64,000 nt of DNA. It comes from Erpobdella octoculata. Taxonomy: Eukaryota > Annelida > Clitellata > Hirudinida > Erpobdellidae. The DNA lies in contig OZ022242.1 of the NCBI GenBank assembly GCA_963978895.1, positions 4,294,859 through 4,358,858 on the forward strand, read 5' to 3'. The first letter of the stretch is position 1; every line of letters starts with the position of its first letter. The position numbers and the translations under genes were made by a program. The notes beneath the pieces are model-generated. The model searched no databases, was not told where the DNA came from, and worked only from the letters and a program-made list of their open reading frames with translations. Shown here piece after piece: positions 21,173-57,105 of the stretch.

Positions 21173-22281
21173 TCTATATATATAAAAGAACATGTCCTGA
21201 CTGACTGACTCACTCACTGACTGACTGACTGACTGATAATCAACGCCGAGCTCAAACGCCTCATCCTAGGAACGTGTAATTTGGAACCTATATTACTTTT
21301 ATTGCGTAAGCATCCACTAAGAAAGGATTTGTGAAAATTTTGCTCCTGAGGGGAAGAAACTGGAAAACAAACTTTTTTCAAAAACAATGTTTATCTCGAA
21401 AACCAAAAATGAGGAGAATTTGAAATTTGGTAGATGGATTCTTCTTGAAAAATAAAAAAATACGTGTTTCACCATTTTTTGAAAATTCGGTTTACCGGAC
21501 CTCAAATGTGGGTTGGAAAATTGGGTTATTTGGTTTTTAAAGTAGCTGCTCCTCAAAAACTGTGAATGCTACAGGAGTAAAAATTAGTATTTAGCTTATA
21601 CTTCAAAAATAATGAAATACGTGTTTTAGCATTTTTTGAAAATTTGGTTTCCAGGACTTCAAATGTGGGGTGGAAAATAGGGTTATTTGTTTTTTAAAGT
21701 AACTGCTACTCAAAAACTGTAAATACCACAGATGTACAAATTAGTATTTAGTTTCTATTCTAAAAATAAAGATATACGTGTTTTACCATTTTTTGAAAAT
21801 TTGGTTTCCAGGACCTCAAATGTGAAGTGGAAAAGGGGTTATTTGATTTTAAAATAACTGCTACTCAAAAACTGTAAATGCTACAGATGTGAAAATTAGT
21901 ATTTTGAGGTTTTGGGCCGGTTAAAAGTAGATGAGTTCAGTTTATCAAGGTGGAACGGGCCGATATTTTTAACCAAGTATATAGACATTTGAGTGATTTT
22001 AGGGTGTTCAGACGGGCCGGGCTAAACCTGAAGTCAAGGTGGGACGGGCCGAAGTTTTTCATCAAGAATATAGAACTTCTAGGCCTGTAAAAACGGGCCG
22101 GGCCCATATTAGACGGGCCGTGCCGGGCCAGGAATTTCGGTTTTTGAAACGGGCTGGGCCAAGTTGTCGACGGGCGGAGCCGAGACCTAAAAAATTGATC
22201 CGTGCAGTGGGTACTCTACTATGTATGCACGGTTCAAATTCTCTAATTTCATGCGAGCGAAGCCGCTACGGGCACTGCTAG
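21173..22281 (+). mobile_element. Helitron-like element, copy 4
   Basis: TC at 21173, TATATATAAAAGAACATGTC, then about ten CTGA-type tetramers with CTCA variants. The body has three tandem units. The 3' end reads GCCGCTACGGGCACTGCTAG (to 22281), then T. It is shorter than copy 2 (1,109 versus 1,649 bp) because it has fewer internal repeat units. Confidence 0.82.
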
Positions 22282-22287
22282 TATCTA

Positions 22288-22470
22288 TATAAAGTCAAAC
22301 CCCGTTAGTAAATACCCCCAAGGAAACAAACTATCCGTATTTACTAACCGAGTGTATCTACTAACCAAGCAAATATTAAGTATATACATTCTGGCTGGGA
22401 CCAAGCAATCGGTATTTACAAACCGGGGATATTTAATAACCAGGGTATTTACTATCGAGGTTTGACTGTA
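22288..22470. mobile_element. Tc1/mariner-type MITE
   Basis: The ends AAAGTCAAACCCCGTTAGTA and (reverse complement of the right end) CAGTCAAACCTCGATAGTAA are matching terminal inverted repeats, each flanked by TA. The right-end motif CAGTCAAACCTCGATA resembles Tc1/mariner/pogo-type termini. No coding capacity. The edges are uncertain by a few bases because of the surrounding TATA. Confidence 0.75.
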
Positions 22471-22487
22471 TATAAAAAAAACATGTC

Positions 22488-23243
22488 CTGACTGACTGAC
22501 TGACTGACTGACTGACTGACTGACTGACTGACTGACTGACTGACTGACTGACTGACTGACTGACTGACTGACTGACTGACTGACTGACTGACTGACTGAC
22601 TGACTGACTGACTGACTGACTGACTGACTGACTGACTGACTGACTGACTGACTGACTGACTGACTGACTGACTGACTGACTGACTGACTGACTGACTGAC
22701 TGACTGACTGACTGACTGACTGACTGACTGACTGACTGACTGACTGACTGACTGACTGACTGACTGACTGACTGACTGACTGACTGACTGACTGACTGAC
22801 TGACTGACTGACTGACTGACTGACTGACTGACTGACTGACTGACTGACTGACTGACTGACTGACTGACTGACTGACTGACTGACTGACTGACTGACTGAC
22901 TGACTGACTGACTGACTGACTGACTGACTGACTGACTGACTGACTGACTGACTGACTGACTGACTGACTGACTGACTGACTGACTGACTGACTGACTGAC
23001 TGACTGACTGACTGACTGACTGACTGACTGACTGACTGACTGACTGACTGACTGACTGACTGACTGACTGACTGACTGACTGACTGACTGACTGACTGAC
23101 TGACTGACTGACTGACTGACTGACTGACTGACTGACTGACTGACTGACTGACTGACTGACTGACTGACTGACTGACTGACTGACTGACTGACTGACTGAC
23201 TGACTGACTGACTGACTGACTGACTGACTGACTGACTGACTGA
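22488..23243. repeat. (TGAC)n tetranucleotide microsatellite
   Basis: About 189 perfect copies of a 4-bp unit with no interruption visible. It is an expansion of the short CTGA run carried by every Helitron copy in the window. Confidence 0.97.
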
Positions 23244-24748
23244 AGAATATTGATTTAACTTCTGTTAAAGTTTAAAGTTAAAGTAAATTCCTTTTTGAGT
23301 GTCAATTACAAAAAATGACAAACCAGCTGTCACTTTTACAACGTTAATAATACTAAACGTTTTTCAGTTGCAGATTGCGACTGATAGGTGCTGAAATCGG
23401 CGCTCGTCAAACGATTGTTTTGGTATTTAACATTAACTTTAAAAATATTTTTGTTAACGATAATTTAAAAATTTGATTAAGAAAAATTTATTTTTTTGTT
23501 ATTTTGTCGAAAAAATAGTTTACAAAATATTTCGAATAAAATTACTATGTTCGGAACCAGACGGGCTACAGCTTTTATTATTTAGACAGCGAGCTTGTTT
23601 GGTTTGGTTGGAGTTGCGGTCGGGGCTTGCGGAAATTTGCGCAGAGCATATTGTTACTTAGTTTACTCGCTTGAGGTTTTAAAATTTAAGCATTAATTAT
23701 TTAACATTAGTGCGATCCTAAACATTTTAAAGTTTTAAAAAAAACTCCTTGAAAAGGCAAGGCGAAACCTTTTGTCATATCTACGTTTTGACGTGGTGAT
23801 TTACGTAAAAATTTGAAACAGTGAACTTTATATTTGTGTATTATTTTCCCCCGCCAATTTTACTAAGTTTATGTTGATTTTAACTGTAAAATTAATTTGT
23901 TTTATGATCATTTTATCTTCGCCCATACAACAATCAGAACCCAAGGATCAATAAATTAGTATTAATTGTCTATTGTGTTTTTACATTGTTGTGAGATCCG
24001 TTTTTTATTTTTAACTAACGTCACGGCTAACAAGTATTTATGGTTTAGTGTCTTTTTATCAAGGCTCTTTTATTTCTATGATTTAGATACAGCCTTTTAA
24101 ATTTAAGTAATAATTTAGTTTTTAAGACCTATATATTAATACTACTAACTACTATATCCCTGTTAACATAGTTTGTATGTGCTTTCTTGGGTCAAAGTAT
24201 AACCTAATATAATTGGCAATTGATTATAACAGGTTTTTTACTAATTTTTTCTAAAAAAAATTTTTGACTTAAAATAATCTATGGTATTTGTAATCCTGAG
24301 ACATACTAGTATGCAAGGAAGATAACTGTTATCTTTTTTCCAAGTAATCCCTACTTAGCAGAACTTCAAAATCACAGGCATTTGTACTTTTACAGAGCGT
24401 TTGCTCGAGATATTGAAAGTCTGTCTATTACACTTCTAATTGGAAGGCCATTCTTTAAATTTAATTTTCTATGTACTTTTCACCTGAAGATATTTTCTGT
24501 AATCCTCTTCGTGCTAAACAATCACAGTGAAATTTTTGTTGCTTTGTCAAATAGTTGGCAATGCAAAAATGTTTATAGAATATAAGCATTTAGCTGCATA
24601 TTTGTAATTTAACAAAATATAATAAATGACGAATCATTTGACAATAGTCCGAATTTTTATATTTGTTACTATATGTAACTTTACTTAAAAATTTACATCT
24701 TTATTATAGATAAAAAAATATATTTATTAATTAGCAGAATAATCGAAA
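23244..24748. other. Intergenic / akirin 5' region
   Basis: No domain-bearing frame, RNA gene or terminal-repeat element recognised. It is AT-rich and probably contains the akirin promoter and 5' untranslated region, but no motif can be singled out. Confidence 0.5.
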
Positions 24749-26369
24749 ATGGCTTGCGGAGCAACCCTCAAACGACACCCTGAATTTGACCCGCTACTCG
24801 GTCTGCCCGACGGTCCTTCACCTAAAAGGATGAAGATGTGCTACGAGGACATGACATATTCTGCCCAAATGAATTCAAATAAGCACAGCCAGCATCTGAG
24901 CAACTACTCAAATGGTAGATTTTTGTATACAAATTATCTATGGATAGAAAATAGCGGATTTTTGTATACAAATTATCTATGGATAGATGATAGCGGATTT
25001 TTGTATACAACTTATCTATTGATAGATAATAGCGGATTTTTGTATACAAATTATCTAAGAATATAGACTTATTTTTTGATATTATTGATAAATAAAATAC
25101 TGAGCTTGTCTTAATGTCTTGAACAGTTGATTCCAGTAATTTACATAACTGTTTTTAATATTTTAATAAATACTTTTAGATCATCTGGTGTCCAGGGCAT
25201 GTTCAAATAGTTGGTCCTTCTGCACACCGCCCAAAACACAACTCCAAAAGTCACGCGTGCCACACTTTGGCACTCCACACAGCACGCTTCCTACTTCAAA
25301 CGTGCTCATGCCTTTGTTCTCTGCAAAGAATGCTGACACACTCCCAGGCTTACTTCACGCATACAAAATCACCAAGTCTAAAAATGAACCCGGGGTTTCC
25401 ACTCTGATGGTTTGCAGCTTGCTTTTTTCACATCCTTTATTTTTTTTATAAATAAATTAAAGTGCAGTGGTTGTGTTAAGCTTTATTTTGAATCACGAGG
25501 AAGATGTTTATCAGCGATTAGCATCATCAATTTCTTTAGAAACAGACTTCCTAGCTCTATGAATCGTATTTGTATTTTTCTTCTACTAATAATTTGTAAT
25601 TATATACGTTTCATCCGGAACCAGGCAAATTACATCTGCAACGAGGTTGTCGCAGAACACGAACAAAAGATCAGGGATAAGTACGAGAGGATTTTCATGG
25701 AAAAACTGGCGGGTCAGTATAATTAATTATTTACTTGTTGCCTTGTCGAATTGAATTTTAACACATGACTGATTGTGTTTTGCTTGTTTATTTTCTGCAC
25801 ATGTTTCTATGTGGGAGGAAAAATTTAATATATTCTTGTTCACATTATCGATGTAGTTGACAGCTTTGAGTTTGAGTACATGTCTACATTGAGACTCGAC
25901 TTGATGGGTCGGATAGAACAACAATTAACATATGTTTTTAAAGTGTTTATTTATAATAATTATTTGTGTGTTGTTGTCATTAATTGTCTTGAGGTTTTAA
26001 TTTAATATCTGTAGGCTCATACATTATATTAGTTTGAAGAAAAGATGATTCATCATCAAAACTTTGCTTTTAAAAATTAATATTATTATTATTGTTGTTG
26101 TTGTTAGTTAGTTACTAATATGAATTGATGTTGTGTTACAGAGCAGCATGAGACATTCTTGAATTACAATTACAAATTGCTCAGAGCACAGTTTGGAAGT
26201 TCATCTGCAAGCTGTAAGTTTTCTTTTTGTATATATTTATTATTTATATATGTATATTTATTTAATTGTTATATATAAATTAATTTTATTCAAATCAGAT
26301 AAATCTTGTTTTTAAATCATTATTTACAACTGAGTAACTTGAATGCTTTTTTTTTCAGATGTGTCTTAG
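24749..26369 (+). CDS. AKIRIN: Akirin
   Basis: Five exons with GT/AG borders and matching phases: 24749-24914, 25180-25409, 25625-25712, 26142-26213, 26359-26369, giving about 188 residues, close to the family length. The N-terminus MACGATLKRHPEFDPLL and the basic SPKRMKM are the akirin signature, the latter acting as nuclear localisation signal. The C-terminal half has the conserved ICNEVVAEHEQKIRDKYERI helix and ends SYVS, which is invariant in akirins; its last three residues come from an 11-base final exon. Akirins are small nuclear proteins that bridge transcription factors (NF-kB/Relish, Twist) and SWI/SNF-type chromatin remodelling complexes and help import proteasomes into the nucleus. 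The serine-rich middle is poorly conserved, as usual. Intron 1 starts with a 39-bp minisatellite. Confidence 0.93.
24915..25066 (+). repeat. 39-bp minisatellite at akirin intron 1 start
   Basis: About four copies of a 39-bp unit beginning GATTTTTGTATACAAATTAT begin directly at the 5' splice site of intron 1. Because 39 is a multiple of three and the units lack stops, the exon-1 frame stays open through all copies to a TAG at 25064, so a retained intron would add FLYTNYLWI-type repeats. Confidence 0.9.
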
Positions 26370-26488
26370 ATCCTTTCATTACAGTGGTGATTGGAGGCCG
26401 TTTATTAATCATTACTAATTATTATTTTAATTAATTTGTTCTTATTAGGGTTATTTTGATTTATTGTTTTATTTGGTCGGTCGTGTTG

Positions 26489-26494
26489 AATAAA
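26489..26494 (+). promoter_or_regulatory. Polyadenylation signal of akirin
   Basis: AATAAA 120 bases after the stop codon, followed by a T/G-rich stretch. Confidence 0.6.
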
Positions 26495-26944
26495 AAGCCT
26501 GTTATTAAGTAATAAGAAGTGATTTGTTGTATCGTTATTTCTAAGCATTCTCAGTTATTCTTATGCAATACGCTTCAACTTGCTACGTTTTCCGTTCACG
26601 AACGAACAAATGCAAAGTCGTACTAACTGATTTTTGTCGGGAGATGTGCGTCAAGTCGGCTTTAAACTGAAACGAACGATTTTGTTGAATCGTTGCAGTG
26701 AATTTTGTAAATTTAAAGTACATTTGAACAATGAAAAGATGTTACCGTGACAATTTGTAGGTTCTGTAATTTTGTAATATACCTGCCGAAAGTCGTTTGG
26801 GCTTGCTGTGCTTCGATGGCCGTGTCTTTCGGTGCCTTTCTTTAATTATTAGAGTCATGTTGGGGTTTTGTTTGCAACAATTCAGTTCTTATTAATGTGA
26901 TCTTTCTTGTGTTTGCTTATTCTGTAAGTGGGAGATTTATGGTT

Positions 26945-27400
26945 TAATTAGCTGGGTTTTTCTCTTGCTCCCAGTCGCTTTTCCGTTCTCGCTTGCTCTC
27001 CTGCTCATTTTGTGACCGATCTCAATTTTGTTCACAAAAACCTCCCTCTAATGACTGAAGGTTGTGTGAAAATTTCATTATGATCGGATGAATTGTGTAA
27101 AGGACAAACAGAGTCATTTATATAATAGTGGGGTACCCATGGTTTTTAGAGGTTTCCTTCCCCACTTGCTCTCACGCTCCCGGTCGCTTTTCCGTTCCCA
27201 CTTGCTTTCACCCTCCGTCTCATTCTCCAGTTTCTTCTCATTTTGTGACCAATTTTATTTTTTTCACAAAAACCTTCTATTGACTTTCGAGGTTGTGTGA
27301 AAATTTCCTTGCGATCGGTTGAATGGTGTAGCAATGGAGTGTAAAGGAGAGCACTCGTCGCATATAAAACGTAGATTTGTTGAAACCGTCGGTGAGGGTG
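26945..27400 (+). repeat. Dispersed repeat, family B, two tandem partial copies
   Basis: Two successive segments (about 26945-27126 and 27128-27400) share the order: CT-rich words such as CGCTCCCGGTCGCTTTTCCG, CTCATTTTGTGACC, TTCACAAAAACCT, AGGTTGTGTGAAAATTTC, CGATCGG(T/A)TGAAT. The same family recurs at 29460-30190. It is non-coding; the class is unknown. Confidence 0.65.
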
Positions 27401-27652
27401 GTCCCAGGCATAAAAACAATCAAACATACACCCCATCTAACTTGTATGCCAAATTTACTAAATTTTATGTAACCAAAAATCGTTTTTTGTTACAAGCGAA
27501 TATTACTAACAACAGTTCGGCGTTATCTATAGATTATCTATAACCTACTATCGCCCAACGCTCTTCAGAACGAAAATTTTAGTTCAAAAAATGTTAATAT
27601 GTACACTTTAATATTATTTTTAACCTTTTAGTACATTAGTAAACGAGCGTTG

Positions 27653-27786
27653 GAGAAAGGAGGAGGGAAAAGTAAAAAGGATCAAATTCTGATCCACGAC
27701 AGGAAGTACTTAAGTGCATCCTACATACAGCCATTAGAGTCTTAAAACACCTGGTGTAAAGGACTATAAACTATTATACAAAAAAA
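27653..27786 (+). mobile_element. SINE-like retroposon, copy 2 (5'-truncated)
   Basis: Plus-strand copy starting at AAAGGAGGAGGG, continuing GATCCACGACAGGAAGTACT and CACCTGGTGTAAAGGACTAT, and ending in an A-rich tail (ACAAAAAAACG). It lacks the roughly 40-bp head seen in the other two copies. Confidence 0.75.
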
Positions 27787-28669
27787 CGGACAGTCTGATT
27801 AACCTCACAAAGCAAGTTAATATAAGACTAGTAAAAATTGCTTAATTACAACTTGAAAGGAAAATGTTGGTTTATTTCAGACTAATGACTTGTTTAAATT
27901 CCTTATTAATTTCACCGCCGGTCTTGCTAGCTTGCTTGTTGTCTTGAATGTTTGCAAACCTTTAAAGTGAAAATTAACCAAATCCCCGTCATCCAATTGA
28001 GCTGAAATTTGAAGTTTAAGCTCCCTTCTTATAACAGTATTGCATTCTACTGAAGTTTAAAAATTTTTGAAACAAATTTTTCGTAATTAAAAATAATAAA
28101 TATTTATGTTAAGCAAACTAAAAGAACAGAGATCTTGTTATTGAAATATTTGTATGAACTGATTTCTCTGAAATAATCGATTAAGTTGATAAGAATAATA
28201 ATAAAACATCGGGTTGCATGAACGCCATTGACCACCTAATTAGTTATTGAATGGCAAACGCAGTGCAAGTACTGCACTGATTTGCAAAGAAAAATTCCCA
28301 AAAGCAAATGATTATGTAATGATCGTCTTGTTTAGATTTCAATGTAAGAACTGAGTAGGTACCCTGGCAATTTAGTACTTCATCCAATTAATTTTCAATG
28401 AACTGTCAACAATGTGTGGCGTACCTAAACCATCGCGTGTTAAACATTCCTTGAAAACTGTAAACGATTAGAAAAACTTAGTGTTTTTTGCTAATTAAAG
28501 TTGTTATTGACTTTATCAATTCAATTTGGACGGTGTATGTAAACTCAGTGTCATCAGATTCATCTATAAAAACCTCAAACTGTTTGCTAGAAATTTATTG
28601 AAACAATTAAAAAACCAATATTTATCTACCAATGGACATGTGATGAAATACTTGAGGATGCCTACATAC
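27787..28669. other. Intergenic, upstream of guanylyl cyclase gene
   Basis: AT-rich DNA with no recognised gene or repeat. A 63-codon frame at 28526-28717 runs into a SINE and has no domain. Confidence 0.5.
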
Positions 28670-28845
28670 ATGTTTTTTTTTATAATAGTTTATAATCCTT
28701 TACACCAGATGTTTTAAGACTCTAATGGCTGTATGTAGGAAGCACTTAAGCACTTCTTGTCGTGAATCATAATTTGATCCTTTTTACTTTTCCCTTCTCC
28801 TTTCTCCAGGCTTGGGACTGGCTCGCAATTAGCGAGGCGGAGTTC
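28670..28845 (-). mobile_element. SINE-like retroposon, copy 3, abutting a start codon
   Basis: A plus-strand T run, then AGTTTATAATCCTTTACACC through GGCTTGGGACTGGCTCGCAA to GCGAGGCGGAGTT, five bases before the ATGATG chosen as start of the guanylyl cyclase. Flanks are TACATACATG on the left and CACACATG on the right, a possible imperfect target duplication. Confidence 0.78.
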
Positions 28846-28849
28846 ACAC

Positions 28850-53162
<24,313 letters not shown>

Positions 53163-53890
53163 CCGAGACCAGAATATTTTTAAAAAAAGGACAAGTAAAA
53201 AAAATTCAACATTTTGTAGACATTTTTGACAACTCAATTTTAACATGTTGGCACTATTTATCGTTTCTAAACTGGTTGATATTGACATAAAAGGATCATC
53301 GATCACTTTTTCACTAGCTCAAGACTATGAGATCAGCTTGATTGATTGCAACTTTTTCGTGAATTACTTTCATAATCACCATTTCAATTCACTGAATGCC
53401 TAGCAAACACAGCTACACGAGCCCCACGTGGATTTTGCCCGGGGTTCCCCACTTTCGTAGCGTGCAAATAAGTTCATAGGTGTTTCATTTAATTTATAAG
53501 CATCCTTTTTGTTCTATTTCAAACAGCATTACATACATTCATCACTTTCACTCGTCAGTTCTTTTGTTTATGCGTGCGAGTGATCACGGTACTCTAAATA
53601 TTAAATAACCTCTCAACCTCGAGAATTGTTTACTTTTTTCTAATTCGGAATTCATGCTTCACGACGTAAATTATGTCGTCAGTATAAGTAGTGTTGTTTG
53701 GAACTCTTTAAAAAAAAAACAATAAAGATAATGTTACTTTCAATCTATGTGATAAAAACTATAAAACTAATAAAAATATACACAAAAAAACTAGACTGCA
53801 ATACTCCCATGAGAGAAACGATAAGATAAAGTAATTGCATATTAATAATTCAAAACATATAAATTGAATGCTCAAAGTTTATATTACATC
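53163..53890. other. 3' flank of guanylyl cyclase gene
   Basis: AT-rich DNA with no recognised gene. It contains the likely 3' untranslated region; AATAAA-like words are present but none can be singled out. Confidence 0.5.
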
Positions 53891-55347
53891 CCACATAGCA
53901 CACGACGTCGTACGATGCCTCGGCATTATACTGGCAAATTGTCGTTAAGGGTAACGAATTATCGCCAAAACTGGGCCGACGTTGGGTAAATGCTGGCAAA
54001 TCGTCGTTAGCATTCTCCTACTATACCATCGTTAACAGTCGGCATTTCATCGTATACGATGCAAAGACGGCATCATGCCAGCATCGGCCCGATTAAATAA
54101 AATAATCGTTTTGTAATCGGCATTTCATCGCTTTACAGTGAAAAAACGACATTGTGCCAGCATCGGCCCGATGAAATGAAGTTGTTTAATAATCGCTTTT
54201 GTGTTTATTAAAAAAATTTAAATAAAAAGTAAATATTTGAATCATTTTTAACGCACTTGAAATTATATTAAAATAACAAAAAAAGTGTATTTGTCAAAGA
54301 GATTTGAAAATATATTTTCCAATTTCTTTGGTATTTGGTTTATTTTTTGTGCTTCATTGTCTTTGTTTGTTTGGCGCCTTCTATCGCTAAGGGTGCGTTA
54401 AATACATCCAGCGCTGCATCCGAGTTTTATCGGATGGATGCAAGGATTGATTGAAAGTGGGTTGTATTTAACAAGGGCTGATGAGTCAAGCGTATGTAAA
54501 CCTTTGCCTGGACCCCGACGATTTAATTGATTTCGAGGAGAGCAACACCAATGATGATCACCCATTCACCATACCCCCTGGAAAACTTTTTGAAAGTTAA
54601 CTCGAAAAAAGATTTAATAACACAAGAACTTTTTAATTAAATTTATTTATTTTGATTTAAATAAATGTGTTCCATCAATTTGAAATTTCTTTTGGTAATG
54701 TCTAGAAGACGTTCCATAAGTCCAAGGAATTTTTCATCCCTCTCTTGTTTTTCCTGTTGAGTTCTTGAATTGTCTCAGAAAAAAAGGAAAACTATACAGT
54801 TCTATCACTTTGGTCTCTTGGAGAGCATTAAACCAATTTTAAAAAATAAAATTAAGCAACTGCAGAATAATGGTGAATTACAAATACAGCTGAATATTGT
54901 GAAAACCTCTGTTTAAAAGTTCTAACATGCAATTTTGGCCAATATTGGGCTTGATAAAAGAAGTTTGCATCAGACCAGTAATAATAAGTTTATATTGCGG
55001 TAAAAGCAAACCAAAATCTCTGGGCCCAGTTATTAGTGAAATAAATACTTTAAAGATGGGTTTTGAATATTCTGGAAAAAATTTAAACTTGATGTATCAT
55101 GTGTTATTTGTGATGTTCCTGCCAGAGCTTTTGTCAAAGCCATAAAAAGCCATAATGGTTATAGCGGTTGTGATAAATGTATGCAGGCTGGTCATTATGT
55201 AATGAACAGAATGACATTTCCTGAGACTTCAGCTACTTTAAGAACTGATGAATCATTCCGATTATTGCTTGATGAAGACCACCATACTGGTAAATCTCCA
55301 TTTAGCGAAACTTATACTGGTATGGTTTCCAAATTTCCGCATGACTA

Positions 55348-57105
55348 GGGGAGAACCGGACTGAATAGCCACTGAGATTTTCTCATTTGTTAAATTATTT
55401 TTTACGCCCATCTCTTTTTTAAAATGCGTATTTATATGAACTCTTTGTTCACTGTTGTTCTTTTGTCTCTCGTGTATTTCGTTCAGCATTTATAGAGCTT
55501 TTTGTTTTTTCGCACGAAAAAGTGAAAACGAGTCAGGTCAGAACTATTCTATTCTTATCAAATATTTAAGTTTATATTTTGTAAGATTTTTTTTGTAAAT
55601 AAAGAGATGTTTGATTAATATTTTAATCTAAAGTTTGGATGTCAAAAATTATTATTTTGCTCGTAGCAGACTTAAATGCTCGTACATCTCGGTTCGTACT
55701 AAATGACCACTGTAATGTCGTACTGAATGACCATAGTTATTCAGTATTACTGAATGTTTAAATTTTCATAAATGTGTTTAGGTTCATTATTGATCAAAAT
55801 GTTAATGTAATATAATGAAATTGTTTAATATATTAAAGACATATACATATTAATAACTACTTAATGTTGTTATGGTTATGTTTCAGAATGAGAAACAGAC
55901 TATCTACAGCTGTGAAGGGGGGATGGTCCCAAAAAAACATGGAAAGAGCAGTAGAAGATGTTTTGAAAGCTTGCTTGCCAGTTAAATCTGCAGCTGAGAA
56001 ATTTTCTTGCTACAGACATCTTGTTTACACCACAACAGCCTGTTTATGGAATAGTGACTAAAGAAGAAGTTCAAACTCCCAACAGCTCTATGGTCGTTGT
56101 CGAACCCAGTGGATCAGAGTTATCGGCAACGCTTCAGATGATCCGCCCTTTTCCGAAAGCTGCAGCTCGCAAACGAGGTGGGGGTCGGAAGAAACTGTCT
56201 TCTACCATATTGACAGATACTCCTGTAAAGAATGTTTTGCAGAAAGAAAGGACAGAAAGAGATTTGAGGAGATGCAAGTTAAAAACATCAAAACTTGCAG
56301 CAAGAAGGGATATTTCTAAAAGCTTCCCAGACATCGAGCCTGACGGGAAATCAACATTCAAAAATATGCTCACCAGTAAAGATCCTCATTTTAGCATTGA
56401 CAGCGCCAAGATAGAAATAGGGGATTGGTGTCTTTTTGAATATGTTTTTGACTCAAAAACCTATTATGTAGGCAAAATTGTTGAAGTAAAAGAGGATAAA
56501 GTTTCGGCTGATTTTTTGAAATTTGTATACAAAGATAAAGACACCGAAGAGGCCGAATTTTTATCTAAAGATAAAGGGATTTGTGAGGCTGATATGGATC
56601 AAATTGTTGTAAAACTAGGAGATCCAATCCTTCAAAAATCGAAGCGCAGAAATGGACATATAAAATTTTCTTTTGACTTTTCAGCATATAGTCTTGGTTT
56701 ATAGGCTACAACTTTTTAATAAAATGACAAAAAAAATTTTTTATTTTTTAATTAACATTAATAAAGATTTTTCTGTGAAATAAAATATTTTGGCTTACCA
56801 TTTGTTGAGAATTGTGTCTTCTATAATAAAAATTGCATGAGTGGCTATTGAGTACTTGGGGGTGGCCATTCAATACTACCAGGTTGTACTGAATGGCCAG
56901 CCAGAAATTTTGGAAGAGGTTGCGTTATTTATCGTTTTTTATAAAATTGTTATTATTTGAAAAGTTTTAATGAGCGGTTTTCAATAGTGGAATGTTTTTG
57001 CTTTCATTATGTGAAAAAATTTTATTTCTATCACTTATAGTTTTTTTGTATGATTGATTTGAATAAAAGTGTAAAATTGTCTGGCCATTAGGTACCACTC
57101 TCCCC
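55348..57105 (+). mobile_element. pogo-like deletion derivative nested in the tnp2 gene
   Basis: The ends GGGGAGA and TCTCCCC are flanked by TA on each side (55346-55347, 57106-57107). Removing the element and one TA restores the tnp2 reading FPHD-Y-MHLV with codons CAT GAC TAC ATG. The 1,758-bp element therefore inserted at TA, as Tc1/mariner/pogo elements do. Subterminal phrases near GTACTGAATGGCCA occur several times near both ends. Confidence 0.9.
55888..56704 (+). pseudogene. pogo/Jerky-like transposase lacking its DDE core
   Basis: Residues near 55888-56003 (GGWSQKNMERAVEDVLKACL, PVKSAAEKFS) are a psq-type helix-turn-helix. The frame then jumps, without any DDE domain, to the C-terminal region in another frame (ILFTPQQPVYG, IRPFPKAAARK, SSTILTDTPVKN) and ends with a domain containing KTYYVGKIVEVKEDKVSADF and FSFDFSAYSLGL. 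The same C-terminal phrases follow the DDE domain of the copy at 62330-64000, so an internal deletion of about 1 kb at about 56010 removed the catalytic part. Confidence 0.8.

Larger units (their letters stand above)
22284..23243 (+). mobile_element. Helitron 5'-end fragment with giant (TGAC)n, split by a MITE
   Basis: TCTATATA at 22284 and TATATAAAAAAAACATGTCC at about 22470 are the two halves of a Helitron 5' end. An inverted-repeat MITE (22288-22470) separates them at a TA. The usual CTGA run follows, here about 756 bp or 189 uninterrupted copies (22488-23243). After it, no Helitron body is present. Confidence 0.78.

Noticed and set aside
22039..22281. Arg/Pro-rich frame, also antisense at 5617-6012
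   Set aside because: It lies in the GC-rich 3' part of the Helitron; frame content follows the GGGCCG repeats and is not conserved between copies as protein.
22488..23243. CRISPR-like array
   Set aside because: The repeat unit is four bases with no spacers; it is a microsatellite in a eukaryotic genome.
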